A stretch of 64,000 bases of DNA from Roseivivax isoporae LMG 25204 (GTDB lineage Bacteria > Pseudomonadota > Alphaproteobacteria > Rhodobacterales > Rhodobacteraceae): the NCBI RefSeq assembly GCF_000521865.1, contig NZ_JAME01000014.1:1-64000 (forward strand), written 5' to 3'. Shown piece by piece: positions 46,763 to 55,260 of this stretch (the first letter of the stretch is position 1; each line of letters opens with the position of its first letter). The notes below the pieces were generated by a model. It saw only the letters and a program-made list of their open reading frames with translations, did no database searches and had not been told where the DNA came from. A program made the translations under genes and the position numbers.

Positions 46763-48067
46763 ATGAGCATTTCGCAAGCCATGCAGATCGGCGTCAGCGG
46801 CCTGACGGCGAACGCCGATCGCGTCGGCAACATCTCGCAGAACATTGCGAACGCGAATACCGACGGCTACCGCCGCAGCTTCTCGCAGCTCGTGACCGAG
46901 GTCACCATGAGCCAGGCAAGTTCCAGCGGGGCGGGTGTGCGCGCCGAGGACCGCGCCGAGGTCACGCGCGGCGGCGCCGTGCGCAATACCGGCACCGCGA
47001 CCGACCTCGCGATCTCGGGCGACGGGTTCTTCGCCGTGTCGCGCAACGCGAACGACACCAACCAGGCGAACTACATGCTGACGCGGGCCGGGTCCTTCCG
47101 CGCCGACGACGACGGCAACCTCGTGAACGCGGCCGGCTTCTACCTGTCGGGCTACGCCTACGGACCGGACGGCACGCTCGGCACGCCCGACGGCGCGAGC
47201 TTCGGCGACCTCCAGACGGTGAACGTGGGCGGGCGGTCGATCAACGGCGAGGCCTCGACCGCGATGCGCCTCGCGGGCAACCTGCCGTCGCAGGCCACGG
47301 GTCTCGCCACGCCGGGCGATCCGTTCGCGTCCTCGGCCGAATACTACACGCCGCTCGGCGCGGCGGAGCGGCTGCGCTTTTCCTGGCAGCCGGGTGCGGC
47401 CGACAACGCCTGGTCGCTGACGGTCTCCGACGATGCCGGCCTGCCGCTCGGCTCGGTCGACGTGAGCTTCAACGACAGCGGCGCTGCGGCAGGCGCACCG
47501 GCCGCCTATGCCAACGTCACGAACCTCGCCACGGCGCCGTCGGCCTTCGCCTTCGACGTGGCGACAGGCACCGCGACGATCACCGTCGACAACGGCACGG
47601 CCCCCCAGGACATCACCCTCGACCTCGGCACACCGGGCACGTTCGACGGGATCACCCAGTTCGCCGGCGACTATACCGGCCTCTCGACCGATGTGGACGG
47701 CCGCGAGGCGGGCGTGCTGGCCCGCACCGAGATCGACGAGACGGGCACCGTCTACGGCATCTTCGACAACGGGGCTCGCGTGCCGCTCTACCAGATCCCG
47801 CTCGCGACGGTTCCGAACGCCAACGGCCTCGCCCGCGTGGACGGCAACGCGTTCCGGCTGTCGCAGGACAGCGGCCCGCTGAACCTGCTCGCGGCCGGCA
47901 CCGCCGGCGCAGGCAGCATCAGCGGCGGCGCGCTCGAGGGATCGAATGTCGAGGTCACCTCCGAGCTGACCGACCTCATCCAGGCACAGCGCGCCTATTC
48001 CTCGAACGCCAAGATCGTGACCACCTCGAACGAGATGCTGGAAGAGACGCTGCAGCTCAAGCGCTGA
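46763..48067 (+). CDS. flgE: Flagellar hook protein FlgE
   Basis: This 434-residue protein has the N-terminal rod/hook signature (MQIGVSGLTANADRVGNISQNIANANTDGYRR) and the C-terminal SELTDLIQAQRAYSSNAKIVTTSNEMLEETLQLKR. The central flagellin-like variable domains and the length fit FlgE. It polymerises into the hook. The ATG at 46763 has AGGAGACAGACG upstream. A 126-bp gap separates it from the TPR gene; flgK and flgL follow. Confidence 0.96.
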   Translation: MSISQAMQIGVSGLTANADRVGNISQNIANANTDGYRRSFSQLVTEVTMSQASSSGAGVRAEDRAEVTRGGAVRNTGTATDLAISGDGFFAVSRNANDTNQANYMLTRAGSFRADDDGNLVNAAGFYLSGYAYGPDGTLGTPDGASFGDLQTVNVGGRSINGEASTAMRLAGNLPSQATGLATPGDPFASSAEYYTPLGAAERLRFSWQPGAADNAWSLTVSDDAGLPLGSVDVSFNDSGAAAGAPAAYANVTNLATAPSAFAFDVATGTATITVDNGTAPQDITLDLGTPGTFDGITQFAGDYTGLSTDVDGREAGVLARTEIDETGTVYGIFDNGARVPLYQIPLATVPNANGLARVDGNAFRLSQDSGPLNLLAAGTAGAGSISGGALEGSNVEVTSELTDLIQAQRAYSSNAKIVTTSNEMLEETLQLKR

Positions 48068-48103
48068 GCCTGATCTCTCGCCCGCGCAACAGGGACGCCC
48101 GCC

Positions 48104-49519
48104 ATGAGCATCACCTCCGCCTACATGACCAGCCGCAGCGGCCTGACCGTCGCCGCGGGACAGGCAGAACTGGCCTCGTCGAACATCGCCAATGCCGGTC
48201 GCGCCGGGTATGTCCGGCGTGACGCCGCGACCAGCGAGGCGCGGTTCGGCGGCGGCGCCGAGATCACCGCGATCCGGCGCGACGTGGACCTGACGCTGCA
48301 GTCCCGGCAGCGGATCGAGGGGGCGGGCGCGGCGTTCCAGACCGCGACGGCCTCGGGGCTCGCGGTCTATACCCGCGCGCTCGGGGAACCGGGCGACGGG
48401 CGCAACCTCGGCGACCGGATCGGCGAGTTGCAATCCCGGCTCGACCTCCTGTCGGCTGAGCCGGGCGACGCCAACGCGCAGGCCGCGGTGGTGCGCGCCG
48501 CGGCGGCGCTGAGCGACACGCTGAACGAGAGCGCGCGTGCCGCGGACACCGCGCGCGAGACCGCGGGCAACGCGATCGATGCCGACATCCTCGAGGCGAA
48601 CGACCTCCTGGGCGACATCGCGGCCCTCGATTCGCAGATCCGCCTGCAGCCGGGCGGCGACATGTCCGCAGCGGGTCTGCGCGACCGCCGCGACGCGGCG
48701 CTCGAGCGGCTTTCGCAGATCATGGACGTGCGGGTACAGACCCGGTCGGACGGCGGCATCGACCTGCACGCCGCGGGCGGCGCGGCGCTGGTCGAGGACG
48801 GCGAGGCGGCGACGCTCGTCTACGATCCCGGCAGCGGAACGCTCAGCGCGGGCGGCGTCGACGTGACGCCCGGCCGCGAGGGTGCGCGCGGCATCTCGAC
48901 CGGATCGCTGTCGGCGCAGATCGTCCTGCGCGACCAGACGCTGCCGGAGATGGCGGCGGCGCTCGACGAGCTGGCCCGCGGCGTCATCGCCACCTTCGAG
49001 GCGGCGGACGCGAGCCTCGCGCCGGGGCAGGCGGGCCTCTTCACCGATGCCGGCGGCGCGCTCGATCCCGCCGCGACCGGGGGCCTCGCCGGGCGGATCG
49101 CGGTCAACGACGCCGTGCGGCCCGAGGCCGGCGGCGACGTGCGCCGGGTGCGCGACGGAATTGGCGCCCCCGCGGCAGGGGCAGAGTCGGACCCGACGCA
49201 GGTCCTGGCCTTCTCCGACGCTCTGAGCGGGACGCAATCCTTCGACGCTTCATTCGGCTTCGGCGGATCGGTCCGGGTGGGCGACTTCGCCGCGCGGCTC
49301 ATCTCGGACCAGGCGGGCGCCACCTCGGCGGCCTCCAGCGCGGCCGAGGCGCAGCGCGCAGCCGTGGCCTCGATCGCGGCGGAACGCGCCGCGGCCGAAG
49401 GCGTGAACATCGACGACGAGCTGCAGAAGCTGCTGGCCATCGAACAATCCTACGCCGCCAACTCGCAGGTCATCACCGCGCTCACGCGCATGGTCGACAC
49501 CCTGCTCGCGGCGGTCTGA
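48104..49519 (+). CDS. flgK: Hook-filament junction protein FlgK
   Basis: This 471-residue protein has an N-terminal SRSGLTVAAGQAELASSNIANAGRAGYVRR and a C-terminal VNIDDELQKLLAIEQSYAANSQVITALTRMVDTLL, both characteristic of FlgK. The middle has the long coiled region LNESARAADTARETAGNAIDADILEANDLLGDIAALDSQI. It joins hook to filament with FlgL, encoded 13 bp downstream. Confidence 0.95.
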   Translation: MSITSAYMTSRSGLTVAAGQAELASSNIANAGRAGYVRRDAATSEARFGGGAEITAIRRDVDLTLQSRQRIEGAGAAFQTATASGLAVYTRALGEPGDGRNLGDRIGELQSRLDLLSAEPGDANAQAAVVRAAAALSDTLNESARAADTARETAGNAIDADILEANDLLGDIAALDSQIRLQPGGDMSAAGLRDRRDAALERLSQIMDVRVQTRSDGGIDLHAAGGAALVEDGEAATLVYDPGSGTLSAGGVDVTPGREGARGISTGSLSAQIVLRDQTLPEMAAALDELARGVIATFEAADASLAPGQAGLFTDAGGALDPAATGGLAGRIAVNDAVRPEAGGDVRRVRDGIGAPAAGAESDPTQVLAFSDALSGTQSFDASFGFGGSVRVGDFAARLISDQAGATSAASSAAEAQRAAVASIAAERAAAEGVNIDDELQKLLAIEQSYAANSQVITALTRMVDTLLAAV

Positions 49520-49532
49520 GAAAGGCAGCACC

Positions 49533-50570
49533 ATGGGGATCCCGATTTCCGCTCCGGCAACCTTCGCCTCGCAGATGATGCGGCGCGAGAGCGTCGCGCG
49601 CCTGCAGGGCGAGATCGACCGCGCCGCCCAGGAAGTGTCGACAGGCCGCCACGCCGACGCCTACGGCGCGCTCGGCACGCAGGCCGGCCGCGCCATCGGC
49701 CTGCATGCCGAACTCGCGCGGGTCGACACGTTCCTGTCGTCGAACAAGATGATCGAGGGTCGGCTCGCGGCGATGGAGGACGCGCTCGGCGCCATGTCCG
49801 AGACCGCGCAATCGGTGCTCACGCTGGCCGTCCCGAACCGGGACGAGCCCGCGTTCAGCGCGGCGGAACTCCAGGTCGCGGCGCGCGACGCGCTGACCCG
49901 GATCGCAGACATCTCGAACACCACCCATGCCGGGCGGCGGCTCTTCTCGGGTGTCGACAGCGACGGCCCCGGGCTCGTGTCCTGGGGCAGCGCCGGCAGT
50001 GGCGGCACCTCGCCCGAGGCGGCGATGCAGGCGATCGTCGCGGGCGGCCCGGCCTCCGCGGCCGATGCGGCGGCGAAATCCGCGGCGGTCGAGGCGCTGT
50101 TCTCGGGCGGCTACGAGGGCGTGTTCTACGAGGGCGCGCCGGCAACCGGGCCGCGCCTGTCGGCTGCGATCGACACCGGCGCGGTGCTGGAATACGGCAT
50201 CCAGGCCGATGACCCGGGCTTCCGCGACGTGGTGCGCGGCCTGTCGATGCTGGCGTCCACGGACGTGTCGCAGATCGAGGACCCGGAGGCCTATGCCGCG
50301 TGGATGGGCGATGCGCTCGACGCGCTGTCGCGCGGGATCGACGGCCTGATCCAGGGCGAGGCCCGCACCGGCGAGGCGCGCGGCCATCTCGAGGCGACGA
50401 CGCTGCGCCTGCAGGACCGGCGCGACCTGCTGCACGGGGAATCGAACGCGCTCGAGGGGGTCGATCCCTACGAGGCCGCGACCCGCATGAGCGACCTCGA
50501 GACGCGGCTGCAGGCAAGCTACGCGGTCACCGCGCGGCTGGCGCAGATGTCGTTCCTGAACTTCCTCTGA
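49533..50570 (+). CDS. flgL: Hook-filament junction protein FlgL
   Basis: This 345-residue flagellin-like protein has an N-terminal ASQMMRRESVARLQGEIDRAAQEVSTGRHAD and a C-terminal VDPYEAATRMSDLETRLQASYAVTARLAQMSFLNFL. ISNTTHAGRRLFSGV is typical of FlgL. It sits between FlgK and the flagellin filament. It ends the flgE-flgK-flgL run and converges on ftcR. Confidence 0.93.
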   Translation: MGIPISAPATFASQMMRRESVARLQGEIDRAAQEVSTGRHADAYGALGTQAGRAIGLHAELARVDTFLSSNKMIEGRLAAMEDALGAMSETAQSVLTLAVPNRDEPAFSAAELQVAARDALTRIADISNTTHAGRRLFSGVDSDGPGLVSWGSAGSGGTSPEAAMQAIVAGGPASAADAAAKSAAVEALFSGGYEGVFYEGAPATGPRLSAAIDTGAVLEYGIQADDPGFRDVVRGLSMLASTDVSQIEDPEAYAAWMGDALDALSRGIDGLIQGEARTGEARGHLEATTLRLQDRRDLLHGESNALEGVDPYEAATRMSDLETRLQASYAVTARLAQMSFLNFL

Positions 50571-50594
50571 CCATGGGTCGCGGGACGGCGGCGG

Positions 50595-51305
50595 TCACTC
50601 CGCCGCCGTCGCCTGCACCGGTTGCGGCGCGGTGAGCTTGTAGCCCCTCCGGTGCACCGTCTCGATGTAGACGTGGCCCGACGCCGCCGCCGCGGACAGC
50701 TTCTTCCGGATCTTGCAGATGTAGACGTCGATCACCTTGTCGAAGGGTTGGTCCTCGGACAGGCCGTAGACGGCGTCGTAGAGCACCTGCTTCGACACCA
50801 CCCGCGTCGCGTTCAGCGCCAGGTGGCGCAGGATCGCGTGCTCGCGCCGCGACAGGTGCACCGCCACGCCGCAGACGTCGGGATTGCGGCCGTCGAAGTA
50901 GACGGTGACCTCGCCCACGGTGGTGCTTTCGGCGGCGTGACCGCCGGCGCGTCGCAGGATCGAGTTGATGCGCGACCGCATCTCCACAGCCTTGATCGGC
51001 AACACCACGTCGTCGTCAGCGCCGGCATCGAGCGAGTCGGCCGTGGCGCGCGCGTTGCGCAGGTCGCGCATCACCAGGATCGGACCGTGCAGCTCCGCGC
51101 GCCTGAGGTTACGGATGTAGTCGAGCGTCTCCGGCGTGTCCGCCAGCAGGAATGCCGCCCCCTCGGGGCAGGCCACCCGCAGCGTTTCGGGCGGGCGGTC
51201 GAGGAAGCGGGCATCCGCGGGCACGGCGACGATGTCGGCCCGCGCAAGCTCGTCGGCCAGCCCCCGGTGCCGCGCGTCGCGCGGTTCGTAGAGATAGATG
51301 TTCAT
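50595..51305 (-). CDS. ftcR: FtcR-like flagellar response regulator
   Basis: This 236-residue OmpR-type regulator has an N-terminal receiver-like domain (1-115) and a C-terminal winged helix (about 135-225) with VHLSRREHAILRHLALNATRVVSKQVLYDAVYG and YICKIRKKLSAAAASGHVYIETVHRRGYKL. The receiver is atypical: after the first strand there is only Glu7 instead of an acidic pair, while an Asp near 55 and the Lys in LPIKAVE are kept. FtcR controls flagellar genes in Brucella and relatives. It is divergent from flgI across an AT-rich region rich in ACAAGA motifs. Confidence 0.88.
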   Translation of the reverse strand: MNIYLYEPRDARHRGLADELARADIVAVPADARFLDRPPETLRVACPEGAAFLLADTPETLDYIRNLRRAELHGPILVMRDLRNARATADSLDAGADDDVVLPIKAVEMRSRINSILRRAGGHAAESTTVGEVTVYFDGRNPDVCGVAVHLSRREHAILRHLALNATRVVSKQVLYDAVYGLSEDQPFDKVIDVYICKIRKKLSAAAASGHVYIETVHRRGYKLTAPQPVQATAAE

Positions 51306-51386
51306 CTTGTTCTGCCTCAGGTCGCGCGGACGGTCTCTTTTCCGGATTCCGCCGCCCTGCGCATTTCTGCTCTTCTTGTGACCCCT

Positions 51387-51460
51387 ATAAGAATAGACAA
51401 GAATAAAAATGGCAAGAATTGTTTTTTGTTCTGTCATTTCTTGTCCATATGTGGTCTTGT
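51387..51460. promoter_or_regulatory. Decamer boxes in the ftcR/flgI divergent promoter
   Basis: ATAAGAATAG and ACAAGAATAA lie head to tail at 51387-51406. GGCAAGAATT (51411-51420) and inverted copies CATTTCTTGT (51435-51444) and a looser one ending at 51460 follow. This is the densest cluster of the RCAAGWATAA family in the window and sits directly upstream of ftcR, suggesting autoregulation. Confidence 0.6.
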
Positions 51461-51493
51461 TCACGCAAAAGAGGCAGGAAAAACGAGGCAGAG

Positions 51494-52612
51494 ATGGCGC
51501 GCTGGAAATTCGGCGCGCGGGCCGTCTGGGCCGTCCTCGCGCTGTGTGCGGGGCTGGTCGCGGAAGGCGCCGTCGCGCAGGTGCGGATCAAGGACATCGC
51601 CACCTTCGAAGGGGTGCGCGAGAACCAGCTCGTGGGATACGGGCTCGTGGTCGGCCTCAACGGCACGGGCGACAGCCTGCGCAACAGCCCGTTCACCGAG
51701 AAGAGCATCGAGGGCATGCTGGAACGCCTGGGTGTCGGCAACCTGTCGGACGACAACATCCGCACGCAGAACACCGCCGCGGTGATGGTGACGGCGATGC
51801 TGCCGCCCTTCGCGCGCCGGGGATCGACCATCGACGTGGTCGTGTCGTCGCTCGGCGATGCGAGTTCGCTCCGGGGCGGGACGCTGATCGTCACGCCGCT
51901 GTCCGGCGCGGACGGCGAGGTCTACGCCGTGGCTCAGGGCCCGATCGCGGTCGCGGGCTACGCCGCGCAGGGCCTCAACGCCTCGATCGTCGAGGGCGTG
52001 CCCACGGTGGCCCGGATCGAGAACGGCGCGACGGTCGAGAACGAGATCGGCTTCGAGCTTGATTCGCTGCGCTCGATCCGGATCGCGTTGCGCGATCCCG
52101 ACTTCACAACAGCGGTGCGCGTGGCCGACGCGATCAACCGCGCGCTTGGCGGCAATACCGCCCGCGCGCTCGACCCTTCGACGGTCGAGGTCGAGCCATA
52201 CGGCAAGACCGACCTCATGGGCGCGATGGCCGCGATCGAGCGGCTCGAGGTCGAACCCGACGTGCGTGCCAAGGTGGTCATCGACGCGCGGTCCGGCACC
52301 ATCGTCATGGGCGGCAACGTCCGCATCGACGAGGTGGCGGTCAGCCAGGGCGGCCTCACCGTCATGGTGCGCGAGGAGATCCAGGTCAGCCAGCCCGAAC
52401 CGATCTCGATCGGTGAGACGGTCGTGGTGCCGCAGACCACGGTGGAGGTCACCGAACAGCCGGCACGATTCGCCATTCTCGACGGCGGCGTGAGCCTGCA
52501 GCGGCTGGTGGACGGGCTGAACGCCATCGGCGTCGGCGCGACCGAGACGATCTCGATCCTGCAGGCGATCAAGGCGGCGGGCGCGCTGCACGCCGACATG
52601 GAAATCATCTGA
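51494..52612 (+). CDS. flgI: Flagellar P-ring protein FlgI
   Basis: This 372-residue protein has a signal peptide ending GAVAQ at about residue 28. Classical FlgI blocks follow: VRIKDIATFEGVRENQLVGYGLVVGLNGTGD, TAVMVTAMLPPFARRGSTIDVVVSSLGDA and LVDGLNAIGVGATETISILQAIKAAGALHA. It forms the periplasmic P ring. The ATG at 51494 is chosen over a start 25 codons upstream because GAGGCAGAG precedes it and the signal peptide begins there. It is the first gene of flgI-flgJ-FlgN-like. Confidence 0.96.
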   Translation: MARWKFGARAVWAVLALCAGLVAEGAVAQVRIKDIATFEGVRENQLVGYGLVVGLNGTGDSLRNSPFTEKSIEGMLERLGVGNLSDDNIRTQNTAAVMVTAMLPPFARRGSTIDVVVSSLGDASSLRGGTLIVTPLSGADGEVYAVAQGPIAVAGYAAQGLNASIVEGVPTVARIENGATVENEIGFELDSLRSIRIALRDPDFTTAVRVADAINRALGGNTARALDPSTVEVEPYGKTDLMGAMAAIERLEVEPDVRAKVVIDARSGTIVMGGNVRIDEVAVSQGGLTVMVREEIQVSQPEPISIGETVVVPQTTVEVTEQPARFAILDGGVSLQRLVDGLNAIGVGATETISILQAIKAAGALHADMEII

Positions 52613-52620
52613 GGCAGATC

Positions 52621-52914
52621 ATGGACATACCCGTGTCGATCCCGCCGCTCGCGCCGATGGCGTCGCGGCCCGAGAATGCCGCCGATCCCGCGCAGGCCGC
52701 CCGCGACTTCGAGGCTGCCTTCCTGTCGCAGGCGGTGGACCAGATGCTGCAGACCGCGGGCGAGGACATCATGGGCGGCGGCCAGGCCGGCGAGGCGTGG
52801 CGGTCCTTCCTGTCGAACGCGGTCGCGGACGCCATCGCCGACCAGTCGCGCACCGGCATCGCCCAGAGCGTCGCGGCGGCCATCGGCGCCTATCGCCGGG
52901 GGGCGGGCGCATGA
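52621..52914 (+). CDS. flgJ: FlgJ-type rod-binding protein (N-terminal domain only)
   Basis: This 97-residue protein corresponds to the rod-binding domain of FlgJ: AARDFEAAFLSQAVDQMLQTAG and AWRSFLSNAVADAIADQSRTGIAQSVAAAI. The C-terminal muramidase domain of enteric FlgJ is absent, as usual in alphaproteobacteria. It caps the rod during assembly. It starts 8 bp after flgI and overlaps the next gene by 4 bp. Confidence 0.88.
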   Translation: MDIPVSIPPLAPMASRPENAADPAQAARDFEAAFLSQAVDQMLQTAGEDIMGGGQAGEAWRSFLSNAVADAIADQSRTGIAQSVAAAIGAYRRGAGA

Positions 52915-53300
52915 TCGGGCGCAAGGGCGATCCGGACCTGCACGCGCTCCGCGCGCTGCTGGAACGCGAGAACACGGCACTCGACCGCGGCGACACGCGC
53001 AAGGCGCTGGCCCTCGTGCCCGAGAAGGAGGCGCTGCTGTCGCGGCTCGAAAGCCGCGGCACCGACCTGCGCGCGCGCGCCGAGGCCGACGCCGCGCTGC
53101 GCGCGTCGCTTCTGTCGCTGCAGGCGCTGCTGGCGCGGAACGCCGCGCGCATCGACCGGCTGCGCATTGCCGCGGGCGAGATGGCGGCCGACCTCGTGCG
53201 CCTGCGCGAGCGGCACGGGCTCGGCGGGCTTTATGGCCGGGACGGCGACGCACGCCAGAAAGACGTGGCCGCGATGCCACGCATCGATCGGGAGGTCTGA
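52911..53300 (+). CDS. FlgN-like flagellar chaperone
   Basis: This 129-residue, almost entirely helical protein (LHALRALLERENTALDRGDTRKALALVPEKEALLSRLE) has the size and coiled pattern of FlgN, the export chaperone for FlgK and FlgL. The match is by pattern and position, since FlgN is weakly conserved. The start is fixed by an ATGA overlap with flgJ. Flagellin follows after 114 bp. Confidence 0.68.
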   Translation: MIGRKGDPDLHALRALLERENTALDRGDTRKALALVPEKEALLSRLESRGTDLRARAEADAALRASLLSLQALLARNAARIDRLRIAAGEMAADLVRLRERHGLGGLYGRDGDARQKDVAAMPRIDREV

Positions 53301-53304
53301 CGTT

Positions 53305-53334
53305 AACTTCGGTGAAACTTCTTCACCCAACTTC
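53305..53334. promoter_or_regulatory. AACTTC repeats and hairpin upstream of flagellin
   Basis: The hexamer AACTTC occurs at 53305, 53316 and 53329. The middle copy lies in the loop of an inverted repeat GGTGAA/TTCACC (53311-53316 and 53322-53327). It could be a regulator site for the flagellin promoter, a 3' hairpin of the upstream operon, or part of the flagellin leader. Confidence 0.45.
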
Positions 53335-53414
53335 CGACACGTGGACCTGACAAAGAAGGTCTGCAGGCCGTCAGAAGGACAGCCAAGAAACAGGAAAGTA
53401 CAGGAGCAGAAACC

Positions 53415-54278
53415 ATGTCTTCCATCAATACCAACGCTTCGGCGATGACCGCGCTGTCCACCCTCCGCAACATCAACCGCGACCTCGAGGGCGCGCAGGA
53501 CCGCATCTCGACCGGCCTCAAGATTTCCTCGGGCAAGGACAACGCCGCCTATTTCGCCATCTCCAAGACGATGAGCGGCGACAGCAGCATGTACAAGGCG
53601 ATCGACGAGAGCCTGACGCTGCAGCAGAACTCGGTCTCGACCGCGCGCCTTGGTGCCGAAACCGTTGCCGACCTGGCCGACGAGTTCCTCGAGCGCGTCG
53701 CGTTCGCCCAGGGCTCGGCCGGTGACCAGTCCGCGCGCACGGACATCCAGACCGAACTGAACGAGCTGGCGGCACGGATCCAGACCGTGATCGACCAGTC
53801 CACGTTCAACGGCGAGAGCCTCGTGAAGGGGGCCGTCGACAGCGTCACCGCGGTGACCGTCGTCACCGGCATCACCCGCAGCGCATCGGGCGTCAGCACC
53901 ACGACGATCACCTACGACCGTCAGGACCTGACCGCCATCCAGTCGACGCTGGCCAACATCGACATCAGCAGCGCGGCTTCGGCGGCCTCGGCCGCCACGG
54001 TGCTGTCGCAGGCGCTCACCGATGCGCAGGGCGCGCTCGACGCGGCGATCACGTCGGCCACCGCGCTCGGCGTGGCGGAAAAGTCGATCGAGACCCAGAA
54101 GCAGTTCCTCGGCGAACTGACCGACCGGATCGACGTCGGCGTGGGCTCGATGGTCGACGCCAACATGGAGGAAGAGGCCGCGCGGCTTCAGGCTCTGCAG
54201 GTGCAGCAGCAGCTCGCCACGCAGTCCCTGTCGATCGCCAACCAGGCCCCGCAGAACATCCTCAGCCTCTTTCGCTGA
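53415..54278 (+). CDS. fliC: Flagellin
   Basis: This 287-residue flagellin begins MSSINTNASAMTALSTLRNINRDLEGAQDRISTGLKI with GKDNAAYFAISKTM. It ends with DRIDVGVGSMVDANMEEEAARLQALQVQQQLATQSLSIANQAPQNILSLFR. The variable centre is short (about residues 140-180, Ser/Thr-rich), as in alphaproteobacterial flagellins. Those Ser/Thr residues are candidate glycosylation or sulfation sites given the transferases in the cluster. It is followed by a 12-bp-stem hairpin and then flaF and flbT. Confidence 0.97.
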   Translation: MSSINTNASAMTALSTLRNINRDLEGAQDRISTGLKISSGKDNAAYFAISKTMSGDSSMYKAIDESLTLQQNSVSTARLGAETVADLADEFLERVAFAQGSAGDQSARTDIQTELNELAARIQTVIDQSTFNGESLVKGAVDSVTAVTVVTGITRSASGVSTTTITYDRQDLTAIQSTLANIDISSAASAASAATVLSQALTDAQGALDAAITSATALGVAEKSIETQKQFLGELTDRIDVGVGSMVDANMEEEAARLQALQVQQQLATQSLSIANQAPQNILSLFR

Positions 54279-54311
54279 CCGGGTCTCTTCTCCGTTCGAG
54301 TAACGAGTGAC

Positions 54312-54338
54312 GTCGGACCCGGCACCGCCGGGTCCGAC
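54312..54338 (+). terminator. Perfect 12-bp-stem hairpin after flagellin
   Basis: GTCGGACCCGGC and GCCGGGTCCGAC pair perfectly around an ACC loop, 33 bp after the flagellin stop. No T-run follows, so it may act mainly as a 3' stabiliser or partial terminator, setting flagellin mRNA above flaF-flbT. Confidence 0.8.
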
Positions 54339-54404
54339 TGACGAACGGCCGGACACAGAAGCCGGTCCAACGGGCGAACAGACCAGAAGAGGCAAGAGGA
54401 AAAC

Positions 54405-54803
54405 ATGAGCATCGCAGCCTACAAGCAGACGATCCGGGAAAGCGAATCGCCCCGTCAGATCGAACGCCGCGTGCTGACCCGCGTCACCGCCGCCCTCGAG
54501 CGGCACGCGGAAGGGTTCGACACCGCCGTCCCGGGACGGCGCCATTTCATCCTAGCGCAGGGCCTGCGCGAGGCGCTGACCGACAACCAGGCGCTGTGGC
54601 GCGCGCTGCGCCACGACCTCGCCGACAGCGGCAACCGCCTGCCCGAGGGCATCCGCGCCGCGCTCATCTCGATCTCGCTCTGGGTCGACCGCCAGTCGAC
54701 GCAGGTCCTGGGCGGCAAGCCCGGCCTCGACGCCCTGATCGAGGTCAATCGCCGCATCATCGCCGGCCTCGCGGGCCAGGCGCCGCGTCCAGGGGAGGTG
54801 TGA
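54405..54803 (+). CDS. flaF: Flagellar biosynthesis regulator FlaF
   Basis: This 132-residue helical protein begins MSIAAYKQTIRESESPRQIERRVLTRVTAALE and contains LAQGLREALTDNQALWRALRHDLAD and ALISISLWVDRQSTQVL, the FlaF pattern. In Caulobacter FlaF is needed for flagellin production and export, opposing FlbT. GAAGAGGCAAGAGG precedes the ATG. It lies between flagellin and flbT, the conserved alphaproteobacterial order. Confidence 0.92.
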   Translation: MSIAAYKQTIRESESPRQIERRVLTRVTAALERHAEGFDTAVPGRRHFILAQGLREALTDNQALWRALRHDLADSGNRLPEGIRAALISISLWVDRQSTQVLGGKPGLDALIEVNRRIIAGLAGQAPRPGEV

Positions 54804-54807
54804 TCCG

Positions 54808-55260
54808 ATGCCGCTCAGCCTCACGCTCCGGCCGAACGAACGGTTGGTGGTCAACGGGTGCGCGATCCGCAACTCGAACCGCCGTCACACCATCCTCATC
54901 GAAAGCCGCGCGGATGTCGTGCGCTCCTCCGACCTGCTCGAGGAAAGCTCCGCGAACACGCCGGTGACCCGCGTCTACTTCAAGATCCAGACCGCGCTCA
55001 TCTACGCCAAGATGCGCGACGACCTCGTGCCGCTGATCCAGCGCGGACTGGCCGAGCTTGCCACCGTGTTCGGCGGCGCCTCTCTGTCGGCGATCTTCGA
55101 GGCGGCCAACTATGTCAGCCAGGCCAATTACTACATGGCGCTGGCCGAACTGCGCCCGGTGATCGAGCACGAGGCCAAGCTGCTCGAGAAGATCGCGCAC
55201 AAGACCGGGGAAGACGCCGGCTCGATTCCGAGCGAGGCGGCGGGGATCGCGGCGGAATGA
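54808..55260 (+). CDS. flbT: Flagellin post-transcriptional regulator FlbT
   Basis: This 150-residue protein begins MPLSLTLRPNERLVVNGCAIRNSNRRHTILIES and continues with FKIQTALIYAKMRDDLVPLIQ, typical of FlbT. In Caulobacter it binds the flagellin mRNA leader and promotes decay until the hook is built. The flagellin leader lies 1.4 kb upstream. It starts 4 bp after flaF and overlaps the next gene by 4 bp. Confidence 0.93.
   Translation: MPLSLTLRPNERLVVNGCAIRNSNRRHTILIESRADVVRSSDLLEESSANTPVTRVYFKIQTALIYAKMRDDLVPLIQRGLAELATVFGGASLSAIFEAANYVSQANYYMALAELRPVIEHEAKLLEKIAHKTGEDAGSIPSEAAGIAAE

Noticed and set aside
44327-49237. Minus-strand open frame of about 1636 codons
   Set aside because: It runs antisense through the TPR gene, flgE and flgK and is rich in Arg/Gly/Val without any domain. 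It is a codon-bias shadow.
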